NCBI RefSeq assembly: GCF_028858725.1
Contig: NC_084790.1
Coordinates: 3,850,001 to 3,914,000, forward strand
Source of the DNA: Colius striatus
Lineage: Eukaryota > Chordata > Aves > Coliiformes > Coliidae
Direction of reading: 5' to 3'
Length of the DNA: 64,000 nucleotides
Shown: positions 32,714 through 51,930 of the stretch, one piece after another
How positions within the stretch are numbered: the stretch's first letter is position 1
Layout: each line of letters starts with the position of its first letter
Made by a program: the position numbers and the translations under genes
The notes under the pieces: model-generated
Seen by the model: only the letters and a program-made list of their open reading frames with translations
Told to the model about the DNA's origin: nothing
Databases searched by the model: none

Positions 32714-35700
32714 ATGGCGGCCCCCGAAGCCGGCAGCACAGGTCAGTGCCCCTCGCCGGAATCCCACCCCCTCTCCCCTTCCTCCTCCCCGCCCGCGGGT
32801 GTGTGTGCCGGGACCGGGCGGGCACCGGCAGCGGGGAGAGGTCCCGAGCACCGGACCGGAGTCCGAGGGTCAGTGCAGCGGGGACTGCGGCGAGGGGGCT
32901 GCGCGCTGAGAACGCGAATCGGAGGAGGGGTCCGGACAACCGGGACCGGGGGGTCCTGCACGCTCCACCGGGCAGGATGCGCACCGGGACCGCATCCCGG
33001 AGCGGGCCTCCTTCCTACCGGGACCGGGCGGTCCTGCATTGCAGGGTAAGGCTCGGGCGGCGGGGCCGGGAGGGAGGGAGGGAACGGGGGGAGGGATGCG
33101 CGCTGGCACCGGGGCGACCCTGAACGCCACAACCGGGACACTGCGGTCACCGGAGCAGGAGGGATGGAGTCCGAGATGAGAAGGGGTGTGGGAGATGTTT
33201 GTCCTTATCCGCGGGCATAGGAAGGGCGAGAACTGGGATCGGGGCAGCGGGACCAAGCGGGAGCGCGCCGGGACCGAGGGGGTCCGTGGGCGGCGGAGGC
33301 GGGGACGCGCAGCGGGAAAAGGCGGGGTGGGAGTGGGGGGGAAGGGGGGCGGTAAACTGGCGAAGTGTGTGTGTGGGGGGGGGGAAACAGAGGCGATCTT
33401 CACCCCCCTTCCCCCTCCCCCCCGGCACGTGTCCCCCTCCCCGCCGCTGCCACGTGCGGAGTTTGTTTTCCCCGCAGCCCCGCCCCTCCCGTCCCATTGG
33501 TCAGCGCCTTGTATGACGTCACGATGACGTCACACCCGGAAGCGTTCCGAACAGCCGGGGACGGGTTGGCCGGGGGGGGTGGGCAGCGCGCGCCATCTCC
33601 AGGGCAACACACCCCCCGGAGGGGGGCGGGGCTTCGGCGCCAGCCAATGGAAGGCGAAGGGGGCGGGGCAACGCGTGAAGGGGCGGGGCCGAGGGAGGCC
33701 ACGTGCGGCCAGAGCACGTGGGGCGGCGGCGTGAGGCCGCCTGAGCTCAAAGTGGGGGGGACACACACACAAGGTGGGGGGGGGGAAGCTGCACACAGGC
33801 ATTTTGGGGAGGGGGAGGTCGGTGGGGAGGGACTGGAAATGCTCTCTGCGTCCTGATGCAACTCCTTGGGGGGAATTCCCCTCTCCCAAAGCCCCTGGTC
33901 CTGGGGCTTTGGAGGAGGCGGATTCCCCCAGCATTTTGATGTCCCAGTAGCTCTATCTGGGTTTTTTTTGGAGGGGGTGTTATGACACCCACTGTCCCTG
34001 ATTCACTGACCTCCTTTGGAAGTGGCTTGGAGTGGGGGGAGGGGGAAGCGGGGGGTGTGACTGATGGTGACAGACTTGGCTGTGTCGCTCACAGCACTGT
34101 GTGCGACGGGAGACACATGGCCCCGGCAATCCTGCGTGTCCCCAGCATCACCCTCCACGTGTCCAGGGCCCCCGAGTCAGTTGGAGATGTGGCCTGGTTG
34201 TTTTTGCCCCATGCATGGGGAAGGCACTGGACTTAGGGGGATGTTGGCAAGGGGGGAGGGCGTGCTTTGGTCTCTGCTGTGTTAGGGGGCTGCACTGTAA
34301 GGGCTGCGTCTGGACTTGTGGTACTGGGAACTGGGCTAAGCCTTGGGCACAGAGCCAGAGAAGGCGTCTGGAATTGACGTGACATCCCTCCTTCCCCCCC
34401 CTCCCCCTCCGCCCCGGCCCCTAATTATGCCTCTGGCAGGTTCCCAGCTCGCGTTCCTCCCACGGGTACTTCCGGGGTGTCATGCCCGTGTCCCCACCCG
34501 ACACGCACCCGGGCAACCTGGCTGTCCCCATCCCACGTGGGGCTGGCACCCGTGGCAGACGCGGTGCCTGACTCAGGGTGGGTGGCGCACTTGCAGCCGT
34601 GGGACGCCCGTGGGGCCGGGAGGCATCCGTGATGCTTCTCTGCCGATCATCATCCCCTACCCGAGGCTGCTCTATTCCCCTCTCTCGGGGTCCCCTCCGG
34701 GTCAGGGGAGGCTGAGCCCGGCGCAGCTCAGTGCATGTGTGTCCCCACTGCTCTGCCCGCAGGCGGTGTGATCAGCTACGTGGGCTCCAGCGGCACCTCG
34801 CCCAACCGCACCAGCCCCGTCTCGCTCTGCAGCGACAGCTCCAACAGCAGCTCACAGTCGGGCTCTCAGCCCTTCCCCACCTACTTTCCCCCATCACCCA
34901 CCGGCTCGCTGCAGGATTCCCGTACCTACGGCGGGGGCTCGCTGGCCTCCCGTGAAGATGGCTCCCCTTCATCTTCCTCTTCCTCCTCCTCATCCTCCTC
35001 CTCCTCCACGTACGGCTCCTCGGTGAACTTCCCCGGGGTGCAGCAGGTTCCTGCAGACGAGCGACGCCGCAGCTCGCCCAGCAAACCCGGCAGCACCGTC
35101 ACCAGTGAGTGGGGCGGGGGGTGTAGGCAGGTGGCGTGTCCCCCTCCTCACCGTGGACCCCTCGGGACGCTGCTCACCCCCATCCCTCCGCAGAGCTGAA
35201 CGGGATGGTGCTGCTCTGCAAGGTCTGCGGGGACGTCGCCTCTGGTTTCCACTACGGCGTCCACGCCTGCGAGGGCTGCAAGGTACCAGGGATGGAGCCA
35301 GGGTGGTGTGGAGACCCTGCAATGCTGTGGGGCACCCAGAGTGACACCCCTCCCCTCAACCCTCCCCCAACTCCGCAGGGCTTCTTCCGCCGCAGCATCC
35401 AGCAGAACATCCAGTACAAGAAGTGCCTCAAGAACGAGAACTGCTCCATCGTCCGCATCAACCGCAACCGCTGCCAGCAGTGCCGCTTCAAGAAGTGCCT
35501 GCTGGTCGGCATGTCCCGTGATGGTGAGCTTGGGGCCCCGCAGAACCAGGGACTCCCGTGTTCAAGGCTGTATGAGCCTTCCCTTCTGAGGGTGTGATTC
35601 CCCACCATGCTCAGGGCTGCATGTCTGCTCCCCGGGTGGGTTCCCCCTGCCATGGCCGAGGCTGCATGTCTGACCCTTCTGTGGTGGGTGCCCCCTGCTT

Positions 35701-38611
35701 GAGGCTGTGTGTCCCCTCTCCAGGATTGAGTATGCTGGTCTGCACTGGGGACTGTGCATGCCCCATGGGATGTGTTGCCCTGCTCTGCTGTGTTAGGGGA
35801 TGTATGTCCTGTCCTAGAGTGGTTCCCCCCATATCAGGGCAGTTTGTCTCCCAGTGGAATGGATCTCCCCAGATCAGAACTGTACATCCTCTCCTGGGAT
35901 GGATCCCCCAGATCAGGGCTGTTAATCCTTGCCCTGGGATGGATCCCCCAGATCAGGGCTGTACATCCCTGCCCCGGGCTTGATCCTCCCAGAGCAGGGC
36001 TGTTAATCCTCTCCTGGGATGGGTCCCCCCCTTATCAGAGCTGTTCATTCCTGCCCCGGGATGGATCCCCCCAAGATCACGGCTGTCCCCCTCTGTGTCA
36101 GGGCTGCACCTCCCCTCCAAGCCAGGGAGAGACGTGCAGGGACGCAGCCGCGTCGCGGGCAGCCCCCGGCACGGTGCGGGGCTGGGGGTGGTCGGCGCGG
36201 CCGGGCTGCCCCGTGACGCCGGTGTCTCCCGCAGCCGTGCGCTTCGGGCGCATCCCCAAGCGGGAGAAGCAGCGGATGCTGGCGGAGATGCAGAGCGCGA
36301 TGAGCGGCATGGCCAGCGTCCCGCCGGGCATGGCCGGCCCCGGCGAGGGCCCAGCGCCGGGCGGGGGCCGCGCCCCGCCCCCCGGCCCGCCGCCGCTCGT
36401 CCCCCCCGCCTGCTTCTCGCAGTTCCCGCAGCAGCTGACCCCCCCCGCGCTCGCCCAGCCCCGGGGGGGCCACCGAGGACGTCATCGCGCAGGTGGCCAA
36501 GGCTCACAAGGAGATCTTCGTCTACGCACACGACAAGCTGGGACCCCCCCCGGCCTGCGACGCCGGCCTCCTGCGCTGGGACGCGCCCCCCGCCTGGGCT
36601 CCCGGCCCCCCCGAGCCCCGGCTCTGCCCCCCCGCCTACCCCGAGCCCCCGGCGCGGGGCTGCCCCTGGCCCCGCGGCACCAAGGACGTCCTGCCGGTGA
36701 GCGCCCGACGGCTCCCGCTCCCTTGCCCCCGGCTATTTTTAGCCGCTAATCGCACTAATCGCCTTGCCGGGGCCGGGGGAGCCCTGCGGCGCCGGGCTGA
36801 GCCGTGCCGTGCCGGGCTGAGCCGTGCCGTGCCGTTGCCCGCAGGCATGCCCCATGAACAGCCACCTGCCCGGCCGCAGCGGACGCTCCGTGCAGGAGAT
36901 CTGGGAGGATTTCTCCCTCAGCTTCACCCCCGCCGTCCGTGAAGTGGTCGAGTTCGCCAAGCACATTCCCGGCTTCCAGGCCCTCTCCCAGCACGACCAG
37001 GTCACACTGCTCAAGGCTGGCACCTTTGAGGTACGTCCCGGGATGGGGAGGGCTGAAGGGGGAGGGCACAGTGCACCACAACTCAGTGTGAAGTCCCATG
37101 GCATTGCATGGTGCCCCACGTCATTGCATGGTGCCCCATGGCCTCACATGGAGCCTCACAGCATTGCATGGTGCCCCAAAGCACTGTATGGTGCCCCACA
37201 GACCAACATGAAGCCCCCACAGCGTTGCATGATGCCCCATGGCATTGCACAGTGGCCCATGGACCACCGTGGAGTCCCATGCTGCCCTTAGTTGCCCATG
37301 GCTTCACGTGGTGTGGAATGGAGCCTCTTGGCATCATTTGGTGCCCATGGCATTGCAGTGCCCCAAAGGCATGGAGGCCTCTTATGGAACATGGCTTTGT
37401 ACGGTGCCCTATGGCATTGCATGGTAGCCCACAGTATCCCTCACCATGCCTCGGTGCCCCGTGGTATCACACAGTAGCCCATGGCATTGCAGGATACCCT
37501 GCTCCTGTCATGGCACGGTGCTCCATGGACTAGCAAAGTGCCTCATGGCCTTGCTCGGAGCCCCACGGCATTGCATAGTAGCCTTCAGTTTTGCAGGGAC
37601 CCTGCAGCACAGCACAGTGTCCCACAGTATCATCTGTCACAGCAGCCCATGGCATCGCAGGATACCCGCCACCCCTGGCATTGCTCAGTGCCTCGTGGCA
37701 TGGAACCCATGACATTGTATGGTGCCCCATGGCATCACATGGCAGCCCACAGTGTTACAGGGTCCCACCCCCTCTTCTGTGGTGTCCCATGGACTAGCAA
37801 AGCACCTCATGGCCTTGTTCTGTGACCCACAGCACAGAGCCCTCTCAGGGAGTATGGCCCCACAGCATCACCTGGCAGCCCATGGCATTGCAGGATACCC
37901 CCATCCCGGCATGACACGGTGCTCCATTGACTAGTAAAGTGCCCCATGGCATTGCTTGGTGCCCCACAGTCTGGAGCCCTGGCATGGAGCCCCACGGCAC
38001 TGCACAGTGCCCCACAGCACAGCATGGTAGCCCACAGCATTGCAGCATCCCCTCTGGGCACGGCACCGTGTCCCCCTCCGGCTGACGCCGCGTGTGCCGC
38101 AGGTGCTGATGGTTCGCTTCGCCTCCCTGTTCGACGTGAAGGAGCAGACGGTGACGTTCATGAGCCGGACAAAGTACAGCCTGGAGGAGCTGTGGGGCAT
38201 GGGCATGGGCGACCTCCTCAGCTCCATGTTCGAGTTCAGCGAGAAGCTCAGCGCCCTCGACCTCACCGACGAGGAGCTGGGGCTCTTCACCGCCGTCGTC
38301 CTGGTTTCGGCAGGTGGGAAGTTGAGGAGATGGGAGGGAAATCGAGGAGAGGAGGTGGTGGTGGAGGTGGGGTGGGGGTGTCACCACCCTGCTGACGCCC
38401 CATCCCCACAGACCGCTCGGGCATGGAGGACACGGCGTCGGTGGAGCAGCTGCAGGAGACGCTGATCCGCGCCCTGCGCGCCCTCGTCCTGAAGACGCAC
38501 CCGGCCGAGACGTCGCGTTTCACCAAGCTGCTGCTGAAGCTGCCCGACCTGCGCACCCTCAACAACCTCCACTCCGAGAAGCTGCTCTCCTTCCGTATTG
38601 ACGCCCAGTAG
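32714..38611 (+). CDS. NR1D1: NR1D1 (REV-ERB alpha), haem-regulated nuclear receptor repressor, 8 coding exons, with an apparent 1-base frameshift
   Basis: Circadian transcriptional repressor that binds RORE/RevDR2 sites and recruits NCoR-HDAC3 when haem is bound. Coding exons: 32714-32741, 34763-35104, 35194-35282, 35379-35523, 36235-36696, 36845-37030, 38103-38313, 38412-38611. Total 1663 bases, one more than a multiple of three, because of the G7 run at 36463-36469. With one base discounted there are 553 codons plus stop (human 614). The N-terminus [20 protein letters not shown] joins across intron 1 like human ...NNNTGGVITYIGSSG. A poly-Ser tract ends exon 2's variable region. The DBD zinc fingers span C132-C193 with P-box CEGCKGFF. 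The ligand-binding domain follows about residue 355. Haem ligands equivalent to human C418 and H602 are present as C357 (ACPMN) and H541 (NNLHSEKL). There is no AF-2 helix, as in the family. The hinge is shorter than human. Confidence 0.93.
33426..33720 (+). promoter_or_regulatory. NR1D1: Clock/cAMP-type control block in NR1D1 intron 1: four E-boxes, two CREs, CCAAT and GC boxes
   Basis: Perfect CACGTG E-boxes lie at 33426-33431, 33451-33456, 33700-33705 and 33715-33720. Two perfect TGACGTCA CREs lie at 33514-33521 and 33525-33532. There is ATTGG at 33496-33500, CCAAT at 33643-33647 and several GGGGCGGGGC boxes. CLOCK/BMAL1 bind CACGTG, and NR1D1 is a known CLOCK/BMAL1 target. The CCAAT and GC-box content suggests this is also a second promoter. 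Confidence 0.75.
35820..36090 (+). repeat. About 37-bp degenerate tandem repeat in NR1D1 intron 4
   Basis: Repeats of TCCTGGGATGGATCCCCCAG and ATCAGGGCTGTTAATCCT with substitutions, about seven copies. Confidence 0.8.
37085..38045 (+). repeat. Degenerate short tandem repeat filling NR1D1 intron 6
   Basis: Modules such as CATGGCATTGCATGGTGCCC and CCCACAGCATTGCA recur at roughly 20-40-base spacing over most of the intron. No coding content. Confidence 0.75.
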
Positions 38612-38986
38612 GACCCCGATGGATCCTTGCCCATCACCCCCCCCAACCCTGCCGCCGCCCTGCACCCCTAAAACACCCCTGTACATAGCACTGCGGGTGC
38701 GGAGGACAGACACACACACACACACACACACACACCCCACGGCACCCACTGGACTCCTGCGGCAGGGGAGGAGCTGTAGCCCTCAGGTGGGTGCTGGGAT
38801 GCCAGGACCACCCCCCTTCAGTTGGGTGCCAGCCCCACGGCTCCGCTGGCAGCGCCGGGGAGGGGGGATCCCCAACTCCCGCCCCAGCTCGCTCAGCCAG
38901 CGGTGGGAAGCAGAGGCCGCATCCAGCCGAGCTGTGTGGGTGGGTCTGGTTGTTGGTTGGTTTGGTTTTTTTTTTTTCATCATATA

Positions 38987-38992
38987 TTTATT
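38987..38992 (-). terminator. THRA: Minus-strand AATAAA, candidate THRA poly(A) signal
   Basis: Plus-strand TTTATT at these positions reads AATAAA on the minus strand. About 10 bases further on the minus strand is a genomic A12 run (T12 at 38966-38977). It lies 376 bases beyond the NR1D1 stop codon. Confidence 0.5.
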
Positions 38993-39714
38993 ACATAAAT
39001 ATATAGTAAAATAGACCAGCAACAATTACCATAAAAATATCTTTCTTTAAAATCCTGACCAAAACACAAAAGGGTTTAAAATCGCACGTCACAGACTGTG
39101 ATTGTCACGGAGCTCAGCGGCCCCCTCCCCCCGCATCCCCGTCCCCTTCCCGTCCCGCGCCCTACATTCAGCGCCGCCGGCCGCGGCCCCCGCGGCACCA
39201 TGCATAGTAGGGGGACCCCGTGCCGTGCCACGCCGTGCCAGAGCCGTGCCAGGCTCAACGCGGCCTCAAGCAAGGGCAGCTCCGGGAGCAATGAGGTATG
39301 TGCTTAGGGGGTTGGGGACACAGGGGACATGGGGATGGGGGATGGCCCGTGGGAGGTGATGGAGGGGGCGTGAAGAGGGGGGGGTACTGGTCCTGCCCCC
39401 CGCCCCGGGGTGATGCCGGGGCTGACGCTGGACGTGCGATGGTGACGCGAGACGGAGACAAGAGGGAGCGGCCCGGGGGGAGCGAGGGGACAGGGCGAGC
39501 TGGCCAGCGCCTGGGGTGGAGGGGCCAGGCTGTGCCCCCAGGGTGAGCCACCCCAGGGCACCCAAGGAGGGGAAGGGGTCTGCACCCAGCTGAAGGGGGT
39601 GGGGGTCACGTTTGCTACTTAAGACACATCCCGCGGCGGCCACATGGTGAGCGAGGGCAGTGCCGGCATCGCCAGCATCCTGCAGCTGGGCAGCGGAGCG
39701 CACGGGCACCACAC

Positions 39715-40095
39715 GGCCACTGCACCGGCAGGGCCACAGCCACGCCATGGCACCAGTGCTGTGCCAGCACACAGGGCCACAGCCACGCTGTGCCGTGGGC
39801 ACCAGCGCTTGTGCCAGCAAACAGGGCCACTGCTACGGCACGGCACCGGCACGGTGCCAGCACACAGGGCCACACCACGGCACCTGCACTGTGCCGGCAT
39901 GCAGGGCCACAGCCACACCATGGCACCAGCGCTGTGCCAGCATGCAGTGCACCAGCCATGCCACAGCCACAGCACCAGACCTGTGGCAGCACACAGCGCC
40001 ACAGCCACGCCATGGCACCAGCGCTGTGCCAGCACGCAGGGCCACAGCCACACCACAGCACCGACATTGCACCAACACGCGACGGGCACCGTGCC
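39715..40095 (+). repeat. About 40-45-bp GC-rich tandem repeat between NR1D1 and THRA
   Basis: Units carry CAGGGCCACAGCCACGCCAT, GGCACCAGCGCTGTGCCAGC and ACACAGGG, with variants. About eight copies. Probably transcribed within the long THRA 3' UTR. Confidence 0.85.
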
Positions 40096-42170
40096 GCGGG
40101 GCCGTGGCCCCTGCCCACAGCCCACAGGCACCTGTGAGGGCGGGCGCTGGACGGCACGTGGCAGCGGGGGCTGGTGCTGCTGGGGGAGGGGGAGTGAACC
40201 CCCAAACCCCACACTGCACCCCCCCCCAGCGCATGCCTTTGTGTTTCACCGGCTCCTATTGCACAACCCGACACCGGTGCCACCCTGCGCCACGCTGGGA
40301 ACCTCCCCCACCCCGCCGTGTCACACCGAGACCCCCCCTCAGACCGGGCACCCGGAGGGAGAGTTTAAGACATTTTGCACCAAGTGCAAACCTACGACCT
40401 GTCCCTCCCCCCCGCCCCCAACACTGCCCACGCTGCGAGGGGCACCCACGGGTGCCACAGCCCTGCCCCTCCACAGCATCACTGCACCCCTCAACCCGGC
40501 TGGCAGGGGGTCCGGATACGACCCCCACGGGGCAGGGGGGTGGAGCTGGTGGGGGGGGGTGAGGGTGGAGTGGGGAGCCCAGCTCAGCCCCGCTGCGAGC
40601 AGGGTGGTGGTGGAGCAGCAAGGGGGGGGTGTGGGTGTTGGGAAGTGTCTGGTGTTGGGATTTCTGCTCTTAAACGACCCGTAAAAAGATTTTTTTGTTT
40701 TTTAATTACAAAAATTATATATTTTATATATTTATATATATATATATATTAGCTTAGGTGGGCCCCGGCGGGCTGCCCGCCTCGCTGGCCCCCCCGGCCC
40801 GCGCCCCCCCCTCGGCCTCCGCCTGAGGTAAGAAAAAATTCACAAACCTAACGTCTTGGGTTTTTTTTTTTTTAGGGGGGGCGGAGGGGAGGTGATAAAA
40901 CCATTCCTGGGTGCCCCCCACCCCGTCAACAGCCCTGCCCTTCCCCCCCACCCTGCTCTGAGCCTGGCCCCCCCCACATCCCCCCTCAACTCCCAGCCTC
41001 CCCCTCCACTCCGGGTCCCTCGCTGCAGCCTGGCTCCCGCCCCCCCTCCCCTCTCCCCAACACCCCCGCAAAAAGGGGGGTGGTTGGGAGGGTGCAGCCC
41101 CCTCCACCCCCTGAAGTGCTGCTGCCGGGCGGGGGGGGCTGGGGCAGTAGTGCAGTGGGGGCCGTGCGGGGTCCCCGGGGAAGGGGGCACTCGCTGCCCC
41201 CCGCCCCCCCGCCGGCGCCTCCGGGGGGCCATTGCAACTCCTGACGGACACGACAAAGAAACCCACGAGGACGAGGGGGAAAACAACGACGACAACCAAA
41301 AAATAAAGGACAACGGGGAAAAAAAAAGTGTGTGTGTGGGGGGGTGTAGAGAGGGGAAGGGGGAGGGCGGCGGCCGCAGCGGGTCCTCACGACCTGACAT
41401 CCCCCCTACTCCTCGGTGTCCCGCAGCACCTGCTGGCGCTTGGCACAAAATCGTCTCATCTCAGCCCAAAAAAACAATAAAAATAGAGAAAAAAACGAAG
41501 CCTCGAATGTGGCCCCGAATTTAGGGCAGGGGGTGGGGTCCACCAGCCCTGCATCCCCAATGGGCTGGGGGTCCTCCTCACCACTGCTGTGCCCCCCTCT
41601 CCCCCCTCAGCCCTATGCCACCTGCCCTGCCATGGAGGGGGGGTGGTTTCTGGTTTCCCCCACACACTCCTTGATCCCCCCCCAACGCTGCTGCCTGGCC
41701 AAAAGTGCATGTGGCCGCAGCCCCCCGTCCCCCGGCCGGGGCAAGCTCTCCCTGTGCAGCCCAGAGCCCCCTCCTCTCCTCTGCTCTTCCTCCTCCTCCT
41801 CTCTCCTTCCAAAGTGCAGTTAGTTTAATATTTTAGCCTCTCAGGGAGGGAAATAAATGCTTAAAAAATAATAATCTAAGAAGAGAAGGACAATAAAGGA
41901 AACGCTCGACCGTCGGGGCCCTTCCCTGTGCAAACAAACAAAAGTCGTCAAGTCCTGGGGGCGCGGCAGGGGGGAGGGGGCACAACAGGACCCCCACTCT
42001 GGGCGCAGCATCCCCCCCTCGCCCCTGGGGGTGTGTGTGTGGGGGGGGTGGCCAAGGGATAAGAAACATCTTTTTTCTTTTTCCTTTTTGAGAGGGGAGA
42101 AGGGAGAGCAGAGTGGGCAGGAGGAGAGGGGGTGTTTAAGGGGAGGTGGGGGAGAGGGGGGGTGGCGGCT

Positions 42171-50900
<8,730 letters not shown>

Positions 50901-50915
50901 TCACCGCAATTCCAT
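50901..50915 (-). promoter_or_regulatory. THRA: Four-codon upstream ORF ending directly at the THRA start codon
   Basis: On the minus strand, ATGGAATTGCGGTGA is followed at once by the THRA ATG. It encodes Met-Glu-Leu-Arg. Its stop directly abuts the main start codon, an arrangement expected to influence initiation at the main start. Confidence 0.75.
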
Positions 50916-51139
50916 CAAGGAGCGCTCAGCACCGACCGAGTGGGCTCCGCCACCGGTGCCACGCGCAGGGGGGGCCACGGTGTGGGCTACGACGCGCACC
51001 CCATGGCGCCCGCCTCAGTGCTCAGCTCCGTGCAGCATCCCGGGCCAGACCCTGCCAGAGGAACTGCAGCTGAGCCCAGACCCCTGGCAAGGGCTGGCAC
51101 AGGGGGATGCCCTCATGGTGAGGTGCAGGGCTGAGCAGG

Positions 51140-51930
51140 AATGGGAGCTGGGGGGGGGGTGAGAATGCATGCAGGAGTGTGCAAGGCTGAGCAGGGCTCA
51201 GTGAGAGCATGCAGGGCGTACGAGAATATATGGAGTATGTACAAGAGTGTGCAAACCAAAAGTGAGTGTGGCCAGACAAAAGCATGTATGTGGGGAGGGC
51301 AAGATTGTGTGCAAAACTGTTCAAGACAGAGCAGGGCTCAGTAAGAGCACGCAGTGGGGTGTTAGAACACATGCAGGAGTGTACAAGGGCAAGCAGGGCT
51401 GGATGAGAGCATGCAGGGGGTGTCAGAAGGCATGCAGGAGCGTGTAGAAGTGTAAAAGAGTGAGTGGGGCTGGGTGAGAGCATGCAGGGGGGTGTGACAA
51501 TGTGTGCATGAGCGTGTGAAAGCATGAAAGAGTGAGTGGGGCCGGGTGAGAGCACACAAGGGGTGTGAGAATGCATGGAGGAGCGTGCAAGAGCATGCAG
51601 GAGAGAGCAGGGCTGGACGAGAGCGTGTGGGGTGTGCAAGGCCGTGCGGAGTGTGCAGCGGCGTGCAGGGCTGGGCAAGAGCACAGAGAACGTGCAACAA
51701 CACATGGAGGGAGCGAGGGTGTGTGCAAGAGCAGGCTGGGCTGGGTGAGAGCATGCACGGGTGTGCAGGGCTGCAGGAGGGTATGCAGGGCATGCAGGAG
51801 CGTGCATGGGTGTGCAAGAGCATGCAGGGCATGCATGAGAGCGTGCAGGGCATGCGGGAGCATGCCGGGGTGTGCGAGCACAGGGGTGTGCAGGGAAATG
51901 CAAGCACATGCAGGGGGCTGCACGCAGCTG
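51140..51930 (+). repeat. Degenerate GCATGCAGG-rich tandem repeat upstream of THRA coding exon 1
   Basis: Loose repeats of AGAGCATGCAGGGGTGTG and CAAGAGCATGCAGGAG, with TGCATGCA-like palindromes, over about 0.8 kb. Confidence 0.8.

Larger units (their letters stand above)
38970..42170 (-). other. THRA: Probable THRA 3' UTR (long form)
   Basis: Runs from the THRA stop codon to a canonical minus-strand AATAAA at 38987-38992. Includes a GCC/CAC-rich tandem repeat (39715-40095) and an AT-rich block near 40690-40751. An ATTAAA variant at 41822-41827 (minus) could give a short form of about 350 bases. The NR1D1 3' UTR must also end somewhere near 39 kb on the other strand. Confidence 0.45.

Noticed and set aside
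38612-42170. Mammalian-type THRA alpha 2 last exon overlapping NR1D1
   Set aside because: No splice acceptor plus conserved alpha 2-type tail was recognised on the minus strand; that form is known only from mammals.
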